Position numbers and translations under genes: made by a program. The notes beneath the pieces were generated by a model, which saw nothing but the letters and a program-made list of their open reading frames with translations, made no database searches and had not been told where the DNA came from. A stretch of 64,000 bases of DNA from Porcisia hertigi (taxonomy: Eukaryota; Euglenozoa; Kinetoplastea; Trypanosomatida; Trypanosomatidae): NCBI RefSeq assembly GCF_017918235.1, contig NC_090589.1:1179501-1243500 (forward strand), written 5' to 3'. Positions 22,131 through 32,189 of this stretch are shown piece by piece (the first letter of the stretch is position 1; each line of letters begins with the position of its first letter).

Positions 22131-22535
22131 AGTGATGAAATGCCCAAATAAAAACGCAAGACAGTCGAACGTATCAGGAACCATGGTAATGTCGCTGGGG
22201 GGCGCCGAGACAGCGCTTTGCGGAAGATGCGGAGGAGAGAGAGAACGCGCGCGCAGGAGCCCCCCCCCCCTTGATGCCCTCGTTTCTTACCAATCCCCAT
22301 CATCGATGGCAGAAGGGAATCGAGACGCTCCTCAAACGCACATCGATGGACAGCCGCGGTGTCACGCACAATGAGCAAAATAAACAATGCTGTCTTTCCT
22401 CACCGCTGCGCATCTCTCGAAAAGTACGCAGCGATCTACTGGGAGTCAAATGACCAACTCTCACATTTTCCCCCTCCCTCGGTGGTGCCCGCAGCACCGC
22501 AGACTCGTGAGCGAGTGTGCACACAACGTCACGCA

Positions 22536-22560
22536 TGTGTGTGTGTGTGTGTGTGTGTGT
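22536..22560. repeat. (TG)n microsatellite
   Basis: Uninterrupted TG run, read directly. Confidence 0.95.
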
Positions 22561-23129
22561 ACACGGATGCCTTTCGCGTGCGCTTCTATACAAAGAGGGG
22601 CCATCTAGAGAAAGACCCAGCACGAGCAGATGAATGCGGGGGGGGGGGGGGGTGCCAACCGCTCGGACTGCTCTCTGCCCCCCCCCCCTGACCTTTTCCC
22701 CCCTCCCCTCTCCATAACCTCACCTTTCCACGACGAACCCGCATTCTTCATTGAGGGCCACAGATGAAATGGTGAAGAAATACGAAGGAGGAGAAAAATA
22801 TTTGACAAAAGCCGAATTTTTTGGGCTTCTGTGTAAACCGATGAGAACGCCGTTGGTGGAAGCAAGGAGATAACGGTGTCTCCAAAGGGTTCTATATACT
22901 CTCAGCAGTTCATCTCGGGGTCATTACATTCTACATCAGCAACACTCCCCACCCCCAAAAAAAAAACGCGCGACTATCTGCAGGAAAGACCTGGGAAACA
23001 AAAGGAGAATCAGCGAAGTGGAGTGTGAGGGGCAGCACACCGTACACCTTAATGGGCCGAAGGGAGTGGGGAGAGGGAATATGCTTCTATGTTCCGAATG
23101 GGAGAAAGCAGACCAAGGCAGAAGGATTC

Positions 23130-25508
23130 TCAGCCTATGCTCTGTAGAACTGCACGCTGTCGTGCCAAATCCATTTGAAGGCGAGACGCCGCATTGCACA
23201 CTAGCGGCTCCCCGCGATGCACCCCCACACCCTCTCCACTTCCGTCGAAAACGTGGTTTCGATCCCCCATAAAATGAATCATCAGGCGCTCCTGCGAGCT
23301 GGCCGCCTCCTCGGCCTGACGGCGAATTGTTTCGAAGCGGTTTAGCAGGTCTTTCTTCTCGAGTTCAAACCTCTCACGCTCTTGCCGGAGTGCTTGAAGC
23401 TCCGCTGCAGCGGTGTCGCACAGACGCTTGTGCTCATCTTTCAGGTGGCATGCCGTGGACCGGTCCGATTCAATGGACTCCAGCTTCATCTTGTACTCCT
23501 CCTCACGGGAGCGCAGAGCCTTGAGGAGGTCGGTCTCGTCACGATTCTGTCGCTCCCGAATCATGGACGCCTCCGCGCGCTCTCGTGCAATGGCCACGCG
23601 CTCGCTCTGCAACTCTGCCATCGCCTCCATCTTTTTCGCTAGGAACTCCTCAAACTGCTGCTCTAACATCTTGCGCTCTTGTGCCACCTCACCGAGCATG
23701 AGCCGACGCTCCTTTTCTGCTTGCTGGCGGAGGGTGTCGTAGTGGGCGTGGGCCTCGCGAAATGTGCGACGGTCCTCCTCGCTGCTCTTGCTGAAAGAAG
23801 ATAAAGCGAGCTCAAACTTGGCGTACAGACCAGCCACACGGACTCGCTCGGCCGCCACTGTCTCCTGACTCGCCTTCATCTCTTCCACCATCGCGTCCAG
23901 CACAGCCTGCCGCTCGTCCAGCTGATGCTCTTTTTGCTGCAGCACTAATGAGCGCTCCGTAAAGAGCCTCTCGTTCATAGCTTTCGTAGCCTCCATCGTC
24001 TCCTGCATGGTTGCCACCAACGCCTCGATACGACGGGTGTTGCTGACATGTCCTTCCATTGCTGCGAGCTGCTGTGCATGCTGCTGTTGCAGCTGCTCCA
24101 GTGAAGCCTCATAACGCTTCGCCATCATGTTGAGCTCTGCCTTCTGCAGCTCGTCCTTGCGCACACCGTCGGCCTCCATCTGCCGTCTCACCTCCTCCAG
24201 CTGAGCACGGTACCGAGCACTCACCTCCTCTATCTGCGCCGTGAGCACGAGGCCGTCGTGGTGACGTGATTCCTCCTCAGCCTTGGCGCGCCGCTCCTTG
24301 TCTATCTTGTCCATCTCCTCGCGCAGATCCTTTTCATTACGCAGCCGCGTCGCGCGATCCTCGAGGTCGCGTTTCAGCCGCGCCTCCCTCTCCTCCTCAT
24401 CCCTGTTCAAGCGCTCCTCCAGGAAAGTGCGGAACTTCTCGTCCCGCTGCTCGGCCATAGCCCAAAACTTGGCCTCCCGCTCCTCGCGCTCTTTCAGCTC
24501 TTTTTGTAGCTTCTCCGCACGTGCCATGTCCTCGCGCCGGTCACGCAGCTCTCGTTCACGGCGGTAGCGCTCGTCCTTGATGAGCCGCTCCTTCTCAGCT
24601 GCAACAACGGAGAGGTTAAGCTCGTGGAACACCTCACGTACATCTTGCGCGAGACGCTGAAAAAGCGCGTGCGCCGCCTCCTCCTCCTCCGCGCGGCGCA
24701 AGCCGACGGCACGCTCGTGTTCGCGGCGACGGCGGCGCTGTAGCTCCGCTTTAGAGATACCAACCTCTGCCTCATCCACATCCTCGGCTGCGTCACTCAC
24801 ACGCGTCTTCGCAGCTGCACCGGTAGATGACGCGGCGGTCTTACTTGCGGCGCTTGCAACCGCCACTTGTTGAGAAACCTGTTGCCCTACAAGATCGCTG
24901 AGACGCTGCGCTACCTCTTGCTCCCGCTGCTGTTGCGCGGCCAATTGCCGCTTGAGCTCCTCTTCGCGCTGACGCATTTCATCGGCCTTTTTTGCTTGAT
25001 CAACCTCCCACTTGGCAATGCGCTGCATCACCTCTTCCTTCTCCAGGCGAAGCTGCTCCTGCACAGTAGCATAAAGCCGTGCCTCCTCTGCCTCTACGTC
25101 GGCCATGAGTGTCTTTGACTTGCTGGCAGGGGTCATCGCTGCCGCGGGTGGCGGTGTACCGACAGTAGGAATGTAATCGTCACTGTCCACTGGCTCCTCA
25201 AAGTCGTCGGCGTAGTCGTCGCCATAGTTGTCCGACGTGGTTACGGTTTTGCTGCTGGAGATCTTCCTGCTAGAAGAAGAAACGGGTCCGTCGCCTTCAG
25301 AATCAGGTGTCCTCTCTTTTCCCTCCTTTGACTTTTTGGAGTCGCGAGCACTTTTCTTTTTCGAGCGACTGGTGGACCTGGGTGGGTCGCGCACTTCTTG
25401 CATCGTTTCTGATGGACCGATGTAGTCGTCGTCGTCATCTACGGCGGCGAATGAAAAGCCCTTTCGTGACGTGAGAGTGAGACTTGGAGCATTTTTTAAT
25501 GACGACAT
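23130..25508 (-). CDS. Large coiled-coil protein, possibly FBF1-like
   Basis: A 792-residue protein. Residues 1-135 are disordered and Ser/Asp/Lys-rich, with acidic patches (VDDDDDYIG; NYGDDYADDFEEPVDSDDY). Residues about 140-740 are almost continuous charged coiled coil with Glu/Lys/Arg/Gln heptads (for example EELKRQLAAQQQREQEVAQRL). The C-terminus (HFMGDRNHVFDGSGEG) is not coiled. The arrangement of an acidic disordered head and a long coiled tail resembles ciliary transition-fibre or basal-body proteins such as FBF1, and flagellates retain such proteins. Composition alone drives much of this resemblance, so the family is uncertain. The start at the first Met fits the spacer boundary. Confidence 0.75.
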   Translation of the reverse strand: MSSLKNAPSLTLTSRKGFSFAAVDDDDDYIGPSETMQEVRDPPRSTSRSKKKSARDSKKSKEGKERTPDSEGDGPVSSSSRKISSSKTVTTSDNYGDDYADDFEEPVDSDDYIPTVGTPPPAAAMTPASKSKTLMADVEAEEARLYATVQEQLRLEKEEVMQRIAKWEVDQAKKADEMRQREEELKRQLAAQQQREQEVAQRLSDLVGQQVSQQVAVASAASKTAASSTGAAAKTRVSDAAEDVDEAEVGISKAELQRRRRREHERAVGLRRAEEEEAAHALFQRLAQDVREVFHELNLSVVAAEKERLIKDERYRRERELRDRREDMARAEKLQKELKEREEREAKFWAMAEQRDEKFRTFLEERLNRDEEEREARLKRDLEDRATRLRNEKDLREEMDKIDKERRAKAEEESRHHDGLVLTAQIEEVSARYRAQLEEVRRQMEADGVRKDELQKAELNMMAKRYEASLEQLQQQHAQQLAAMEGHVSNTRRIEALVATMQETMEATKAMNERLFTERSLVLQQKEHQLDERQAVLDAMVEEMKASQETVAAERVRVAGLYAKFELALSSFSKSSEEDRRTFREAHAHYDTLRQQAEKERRLMLGEVAQERKMLEQQFEEFLAKKMEAMAELQSERVAIARERAEASMIRERQNRDETDLLKALRSREEEYKMKLESIESDRSTACHLKDEHKRLCDTAAAELQALRQERERFELEKKDLLNRFETIRRQAEEAASSQERLMIHFMGDRNHVFDGSGEGVGVHRGEPLVCNAASRLQMDLARQRAVLQSIG

Positions 25509-26253
25509 GCTGACCTCAGTGAATGGGAAAAAGAGCTTTTTTTATACGTGTGTGTGTGTGTGTGTGTGCTGCTGTTGTCGTCGTCACTACTGTTGTGGCG
25601 GTGTATAATCCGGCTTCGGTGAACCAAAAAAAAAGCACGCAGAAAATGTTGAAGTTGAGTGCTAGGAGCTGCGGTGATGGCGGTACACACAACTTCAAGT
25701 GATGAGTACACACACGTCACGAAAAGGCTACCATCAACCTATGGCAGAGAAAAAAAAAGAGTCAAGAGATCGATGGGAAAGTGGCCAATACACGTGTTTT
25801 CTGGAGCAAGTGTCAAAATACTTTACCTGAACACCAGAGGCTTCGCCTGGGCGCACAAGAAAAAAAAAGTCAAACGCCTGCGTTTTTATCGTTTTTGTTG
25901 TTGCGTCCTTTCATTTTTAACACGTTCTCGAGCGATTAGTTCTTCCACCTCCCTCTTGTTTCTCAGCAGCCACATGCACAATGCAGCCTCGGCTCTGTAC
26001 CCCTACCAGCTTGCAACGAAAATGGCGGGTGGAATGAGATGAGCTCCAAGCCAAGTGCCATCTGTGAGATGCATCCCTCTCAGAGAGAGTGAGAGTCCAA
26101 CACGAATGACACTGAACACGGGGTAGTGACTTCACATTGAAGGCTAAGAGCAGTCGAATATAAACATGTAGAACAAGCGGTGACGCAGAAAGGAGGGGAG
26201 GGGACAAAGAGAAACCCCACACAGGGGCACGCAGTTTTGTGGCATGGAACGGC
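25509..26253. other. Spacer, no gene seen
   Basis: Contains a (TG)n run at 25545-25568 just upstream of the coiled-coil gene and several short A runs. Nothing coding is supported. Confidence 0.5.
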
Positions 26254-27345
26254 CTAAAACATGGACGGCACCCAGCTTTGCATTTTCTGAGCAAAAGGCA
26301 TCCCCTGCTCCAACCCATGACTCCGGCGAAGCGCCTGCACACCCTCAGGAGACAGTAATTTTAGCTGTTGTAACAGATCGAAATCGAACTTTACTATCCA
26401 CTTCAACGCTGTATGGAGAAAGAGGTTCACATCCCCCGGCGGATACGCCTGAAGCAGCGGAACGACGTCACACATCGCCTCCCCCAACAAAATGGTGCTA
26501 CGCAAGTGGTGACACATTGCCGCCGCAACGAAGAGGGCCGCGTTTCGAACTTCGTCACCAAATGACAAAAGAAAGTCCCACACACGCAAGCTGTCTGCTA
26601 TGTTAAACTCATGCATGAATAATAGCATGATCCACCGCAGCGCATAGTGCTCTGCACGAATTCCCAGATGCTCAAGGTGCTGAAACAGCGGGGGATCAAA
26701 AAATCTCAAGACATTGTCAAACAGTCTCATAGTACTGGTGAGCCCACACGCTGTATCAAAGTCGAATGAGCGGTAGAAGTCATCGCCAAGATGTGCAAGA
26801 AGTGTTTGGAAACAAAAAAAGACATCCGCTTCGACAGATAGCGTGACATTCGATGGTTTGCCTTTGGCAAAGGCGTAAAGGAGGTGGGCAACGTACTCGT
26901 TCATTCCTTGTACATATCCGAGTGCTTTGTTTGTCATTGCCGTGCTGATTAGTATTCTGCGCAACGCATTCTGTGATGGGGTGAAGTGTGCGACCTCGTC
27001 CGCCGTGTCATCTTGGTCAACCACTGGCCGGTTCGCACCTGCAAGGAAAAAGTTCAAAGACGGCATGGTGCGCGGCACGTCAATGTCGATGAGGTGTGAG
27101 ACTTCGCTTGGTTCAAGCTTTGACAACTCAGGGTTAAAGCCACAAGCTTCTAAAACCCCATTGTAATCCTGAAGTCGCTCCGCCTCGATCACGCCCCAAA
27201 GCCTTGTAGATGTCGGATAAAACCCTATGATAACTTTCCAAGAAACAGGGCGTGCATTTTCGTGCAAACCGCGACGGCAGCTCCTCAGCAATGCTTGAAA
27301 ATCGATCGTCTCTGCATTCAGAATATGATCGATGTTTAGGCTCAT
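26254..27345 (-). CDS. TBC-domain Rab GTPase-activating protein (TBC1D13-like)
   Basis: A 363-residue protein from Met MSLNIDHILN (27345), which follows a predicted splice acceptor by 24 bases; the longer frame to 27492 begins in low-complexity sequence. The TBC domain fills nearly the whole protein. The entry motif GLHENARPVSWKVIIG is at 26-41, the arginine-finger motif IDIDVPR has Arg92, and the glutamine-finger motif YVQGMNE has Gln146, so both catalytic fingers are kept. LRWIMLLFMHEF and a RVWDFLLSFG element complete the fold. The arrangement is nearest to TBC1D13-type GAPs, which act on Rab35 in animals; the Rab substrate here is not predictable. The gene looks lower in GC than most neighbours and adjoins the AT-rich island. 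Confidence 0.88.
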   Translation of the reverse strand: MSLNIDHILNAETIDFQALLRSCRRGLHENARPVSWKVIIGFYPTSTRLWGVIEAERLQDYNGVLEACGFNPELSKLEPSEVSHLIDIDVPRTMPSLNFFLAGANRPVVDQDDTADEVAHFTPSQNALRRILISTAMTNKALGYVQGMNEYVAHLLYAFAKGKPSNVTLSVEADVFFCFQTLLAHLGDDFYRSFDFDTACGLTSTMRLFDNVLRFFDPPLFQHLEHLGIRAEHYALRWIMLLFMHEFNIADSLRVWDFLLSFGDEVRNAALFVAAAMCHHLRSTILLGEAMCDVVPLLQAYPPGDVNLFLHTALKWIVKFDFDLLQQLKLLSPEGVQALRRSHGLEQGMPFAQKMQSWVPSMF

Positions 27346-28224
27346 GCTGACAGTGGTGATTCTCCTGTGCTTTGGCGACAGCGCCAATAGAAAAAAAAAA
27401 AGCCGAGTCACGAGGGAGAGGGGGGGGGGCGGGGGAGGGATTGTACTTCCCCTTTTTTTGAAGTGTACTAGCAGAGATTCCACACCCGCCAATGGACTGC
27501 TTCGCTACCGTCGCCCAAACCTCGCTACGATTACGCTAATTGTTGATGTGTTTTCTGGAGGTTGAGAAGCAGCCATGTAAGGCAGCTAAGCGGCACTCGT
27601 TCTCAGCCTTAAGTTCCCACGAACATGACACAGAGCATGCGACACCACTTCCGCCATGTGAGGTGAGCCACAATAAGTTGGTCGGTGGTGAATGAAGAGA
27701 ACCAAGCACTGGAGGAGAGGGAGGAGGAGGAAGACAAGGTAAAAAAAGAGTACAGCACGTTCATCACGAACAGCACTACCAGAAAGTATTCATTCGGAAT
27801 TGAGATATGTGCAGTATGCAAGGTAACCACTCTCGAAAAAAAAACCACTCGCAGATGGAACGATCCATGCCTACGTATTACCTTCGGAGTCGGAAAAGAA
27901 GACGTCGCTATTTCACTTCCTCGATCTGAGAAATTCAACTGATAAACAGGGAGTAGAAATTTCTGGGGGGAGAGAAGTTCAGAGACAAGGGGCCCACACG
28001 TTACTTTCCTGCCTCCTACCGCTGTAGAAGTGAAGGTTACATGGCGAAAACAAATAGTTGTGGTCGCTGAAAGCGCACTGAATATGGTATTCTCGTCTCC
28101 AACCTTCAGATTGTCGAAGAAGACTACTAATTGGTTATTCTAGAGAGAACTAGGGCTTCCTGTTGACCAAGCTCAGGGCGTAGTCTGCTTCTATTTTTTT
28201 TTTCTGTGCCCCTTTTGCACGGTA
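27346..28224. other. Spacer, start of AT-rich island
   Basis: Beyond the TBC trans-splice signal, composition falls visibly in GC and long G/C runs become scarce. No protein-like frame is seen. Confidence 0.5.
27368..27440 (-). promoter_or_regulatory. Predicted trans-splice signal of the TBC gene
   Basis: A T-run at 27391-27401 with a C-rich block at 27416-27438 (minus strand) precedes the first AG at 27371-27370. The implied 5' UTR is about 24 bases, which supports the internal Met as the start. Confidence 0.5.
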
Positions 28225-28539
28225 TTACGGTAAAGGGTTCACAGCATCGAGGAAGGAAATGACGGTTCGGGTGAAGCTCGTCTGAGTATCGATGACAGGG
28301 TATACTAATGCCATGCGACCATCCGGGAGGGCTACGTAAGCACGGCGGTCAATCCTGTCATACGTCGTGGGCTCCTCGTCCGCGAGGTTCGAGCGGTAGT
28401 ATGAACTCTTAGAGACAATAGCACAGACTGCGATCATGAATGCAATAGTGGGGGCATGAAAGGCCAGGGCATGTAAACGGCTTGTGTAGGTTTGCGGGAG
28501 AAAGAGGCTCCACAGAGGGCGCTTAACGGTGGCAGGCAT
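28225..28539 (-). CDS. Small single-pass membrane protein, unknown
   Basis: A 104-residue protein from Met MPATVKRPLW (28539). The N-terminus is basic without acids, a membrane helix spans about residues 27-44 (FHAPTIAFMIAVCAIVS), and an acidic then mixed tail follows (ADEEPTTYDRIDRRAYVALP). This layout suits a mitochondrial inner-membrane or respiratory accessory subunit, but no family is recognised. The longer frame to 28713 is possible but its extra residues look like 5' UTR. It lies inside the AT-rich island, where chance long frames are rarer, which supports it as a gene. Confidence 0.55.
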   Translation of the reverse strand: MPATVKRPLWSLFLPQTYTSRLHALAFHAPTIAFMIAVCAIVSKSSYYRSNLADEEPTTYDRIDRRAYVALPDGRMALVYPVIDTQTSFTRTVISFLDAVNPLP

Positions 28540-29140
28540 TTTTGAGGAAGAATCGGAACTGCGGGTAGAGCTTTTGTTCTGCAAGTCATAATGCGCACAG
28601 CAAACAATTGGGAAACGACGTAGAAAACGAGAATGCAGAGAAAAGACACTTTGTGGAGATATGAGCCAAGAGCAGCGGAGAAACTGCCCCCAAACATGGA
28701 GCAAAACAAACACAGCCCAAAGCAGTGACCGTTTTACCCAGGGACGAATCGCTGATTACAGCGCAGGAGCTCCCTACGCTTCGCACGCGTACATGCACAG
28801 GAAATACGTCGACTTATAATGTTGCTCCTTCGGTTGCTAATAAACTCTTGCCCGAGACGGCACAATAGTGAGTACTTTCCAGGATTGACTTGCGTTGTGG
28901 CAAATACAGGGGTACCAAGTAAATGAAACAAAATAAAGCTTATGACTAGATACAAACGTAGAGGCCCAATCGAAGGTGGAGTACCATTTGAGAAGTTTCT
29001 TTTCCTTTGTAGATTTGTATAACACTATTCAAGGCACTTTTTTTTCTTCTTCGTGGGATTTTTCCTTTTTACCTTTACATCGGTGGATAGTTGAATCAAA
29101 TCAAACAATGGGAAGAGTGCGCGATGTTTGTACATTCAGC
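28540..29140. other. Spacer inside AT-rich island
   Basis: AT-rich, with a T-run at 29038-29048. No coding sequence is supported. Confidence 0.5.
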
Positions 29141-29488
29141 TTACGCGCGTGAAAAGAAGAGCTTCGTGACCTCGCCAGTGTGGTTCTCGTTCGGCACGCT
29201 GCTCGAAGCACGCAGACGCCAGCCTTCTTCTTCAAGGGCCTGAATAATTACGAAAAACATGGCGGACTTGTGGAGCTCGTCGCAGAAGTGCTGATGCAGT
29301 TCCACGCGCCAGTGATCCGGGTTTGAGAGGAAAATAAACTTCGGGGACTCCTTGCCGGGATTCACAGCTGTTGATGTCGCCAGAGGGATTCGCGACTCCA
29401 ACGCACGAATTGTGTCCTCGCGGATAGTAGAGCCAAGCATCGTGATGACTGGCGGGTTGAAGGCGCAGGAGACGCAGAGGTTCGGCAT
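29141..29488 (-). CDS. Small conserved-looking protein, unknown
   Basis: A 115-residue protein with no signal or membrane segment. It looks like a compact alpha/beta domain: the Cys pair in NLCVSCAF near the start, alternating strands and helices (IREDTIRALESRI; ESPKFIFLSNPDHWRVELHQ; SAMFFVIIQALEEEGWRLRA) and a basic tail. The pattern of a long helix followed by EEGWRL recalls small fold domains in which a helix leads into an edge strand, but no family is named. The start may be Met1 or Met17 (MLGSTIRED). It lies in the AT-rich island with no close neighbour upstream. Confidence 0.6.
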   Translation of the reverse strand: MPNLCVSCAFNPPVITMLGSTIREDTIRALESRIPLATSTAVNPGKESPKFIFLSNPDHWRVELHQHFCDELHKSAMFFVIIQALEEEGWRLRASSSVPNENHTGEVTKLFFSRA

Positions 29489-32189
29489 TGTAAAAAGCGG
29501 TGACGGGGGTTGTTGCGAGTAGTTTTCGGCTCAACTTTGAGGCTGACAGTGACAGAGAAGAAAGGCGGGAGGTATGATAAAGATAGTAGAGAAAGAGCGA
29601 TGACTAAATACAAAGCCAATGATATTTGTTGCCAGGTCTGTGATACCCAGTGCAGAAAAATATGAGGCAGTACGTAAGAGAGTCCTGCTGCGATACCAAG
29701 GTTTATACTGAGGCAAAGCTGTAAAGAGGCGCTTCACAGGTTCGCCTCATCAGGCAGCACTCAGATGCTTAAAAATGAGCAGCATGTTTTACCCCTGTTA
29801 GACGAGTAAAAGTTCTACAGCCATAGTGCGTATTCTGACGATTTCACAATGTTGCAAGAAGAAAAGACAGTACAGTCACAGTTGCAAGTCTGTTTGATAA
29901 CGCACAGCGATTGATTCTACACATCAGCGGCAGTGTAGCTTCGGGTTCGGTTTTGTTCAAAGCTCAATAGGAGTAATTCAGACGTCTACAAGGGACCCAC
30001 AAACCTTAAGGGATAAAGTTTCGTTCGTCTTGCTGTTAAAATCTCCTGATACACAGAAATCTCAAAAGACACTTAGAGCCGTGGGGAAAACGGGATAAAA
30101 ACTGCTTGGGCTACCCAGAGAGGGGAGGAGAAAAAAAGAGCCAGACCCTGGGGTGACCTAGACGGAGGGAGTATCTCAAGGGTGAAAAGAGAGATTGAAG
30201 GAGAGAAACAAGAATGAAAAGGGTGGTCTCCTCAACTTTAGACACTAATTTTCACGCGACGTATTTAATATGGTGGTTCACTGTCGATTCAATACACCCT
30301 CTTCACTCTGGCTCAGCACCTTTGAAATTGTTGGTCTAGCTGTGTGGTGAGAGGGGGAGGAGGAGGAGGAGCGAAATTATATGAAAATGTTACAGAGAAT
30401 AAGGTATGACCTCGCGTGCTGGTACGATAAAGTTGTTTAAATGTGTAAGCTGCTAAATTTACATTAGCTTCATACACGACTGAAGAAGAGCTATACATTC
30501 GTTCACACAAAACTTTCCATGACTTTTTTTTCGACATATCTACCTGAAGAGGGGGGAGCTATTGTTCAACAATGCTAGACCGGTGTCGACACTCCTCGCG
30601 ACCTGTGTGCCATCTGCCGGACTCCCCACCAAAAAAAAAAAGCTCATTCAGTACGCTTCAGCTGAATGGGATGAGGCATGGCAACTCAGGCGAACTGCCC
30701 TGACGCCGTGTAGCTCAAGGTCGATGGTGAACGTGAACAAATCACTGACTCACAACGTCTTCTATCGCTTTCAAAGGAAAAACAAATGGGCTTTCGCTGT
30801 GCATTCGCAGGGCGAAAATGTCTAATCACAGCGGTTATCTGTGGCAAGCATGTAAATCCACGAACCATCCAGCTATTCCAGGTGAACTGAGATATCGTAT
30901 GGACCCTTGTGTGCAGAGTAAGAAGCCGCCCATGGCACCAACAAATCGTAATTCACTTTCGGAGTACTGGATAACGGCTCTGTATACTAGCGTTGCTGGT
31001 AGGCATGTCTCTTCTCGTCTTCCTCCAGGGCCACGGCAGCTCAGTTACCCCGGGAAGTGTCGAACAAACACATCATTGCATTTATCGTTATTATTCGCAG
31101 ATTCTGCCGAGTCCACAACCGTATCCTACTCCCTCTTGAAAAGCAGTTCGCAGCTGTAAACAGGACCCTATACCTTCAAGGCGTGCGGAAAGACATACAA
31201 GCGTGTTCCTCACCCCTTTTGTGAGCAGTGCAAACATATCATCAACAAAACTACGGTGGCAGGAGAGTGTCTGAAAGAACCCTCATTGTGAGTTATGTAT
31301 TTGCTCTAGTCCGTGCAGCACCGCGAATGATTTTCCCCGACTCAGTGGCAGCAATGAAATCCACCACCACCACCACCCGGGGGGAGGGAGGGGGGGGGGA
31401 AGGGCACTCCCATCCTGTGCGGCAACAGAGTTCAACAGCACACCAGGGAGAGAATCTGGTCTGCACTTGGACTACCCGCTCCCCCCCCCCCCCGGCAAAA
31501 AAAAGGGGGGGGCGAACTCAAGCCGCATATGAGAAATGAGTCGTAGAGAAATTACCTCATTTGGTGCGGGTTCGAAGTGGGTGATATACACGTAGCTGTA
31601 GTGAGATCTAGCATAAAATGTCAACCTTCTTGATGGTGCTTGACGCTCGCAGGCTGACATACGATGCTGTTGCCATGAAGCTGGGGGAGAAGCGGTGGAA
31701 GATGGTGTCGCCATGGTGGATTTTTATTCGTCCCGATTTCCTCCTTACCGCATAACGTTTTCGTCTGGCAAAGCCCAAAACCCACCACGCCCACCCGACA
31801 TGAGCGTCATTACAAGCGGCTGCTTCCCCCCCCCCCCCCACCTCATCGCGCTAACGCGGCTCGGCAACTCCGCTTTGAAAATAGCAAAGTTTTTTTCGGG
31901 CCCTGGAAGACTCAATGCCCGCCCTTTCTCGAGGAGATATCGGCAATGACAAACTATGTGGTTACGCCCCCCCACCTCCCCAGCGCAAAAATTGAGAACC
32001 GCGCCAGTGTGCCTCCACAGTGCCGCAGGGTGGATGTGGCCGTTTGTGGGGCGCTGGCCGGCCCGCCCAAACCCCCCCCCGCCGCGGGCCCGGCTGCCCC
32101 TACCTACCAGGCGAGCCAGCCCCCCACGCCCCCCCCCGCCGCCGCCGCCGCCCCGGGCGCGCGAAGCCCCACAACACCCCCATAGCACC
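29489..32189. other. Gene-poor stretch: AT-rich island then very GC-rich tract
   Basis: 2.7 kb without a convincing gene. Up to about 31.36 kb it is AT-rich with few homopolymers. From 31.36 kb it changes abruptly to G and C runs (31391-31399; 31481-31493; 31826-31839) and reaches an extreme GC-rich block at about 32030-32180. Plus-strand frames at 30562-30825 and 30818-31159 run against the transcription unit and show no recognisable features, so they are not called. Confidence 0.5.

Larger units (their letters stand above)
21951..23129. other. Spacer upstream of HSP60
   Basis: Carries the HSP60 trans-splice signal, a (TG)n run at 22536-22560, a 15-base G run at 22638-22652, and C runs at 22261-22270 and around 22680. 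No coding frame is supported. Confidence 0.5.

Noticed and set aside
30562-31159. Two overlapping plus-strand frames in the AT-rich island as a possible gene on the opposite strand
   Set aside because: They run against the transcription unit, show no recognisable domain, and no convincing pyrimidine tract and AG precede the first Met.
31560-31600. A GGTTCGAA motif like a tRNA B box
   Set aside because: The following bases do not fit the B-box consensus and no cloverleaf with an A box could be found around it. No tRNA gene is supported anywhere in the window.
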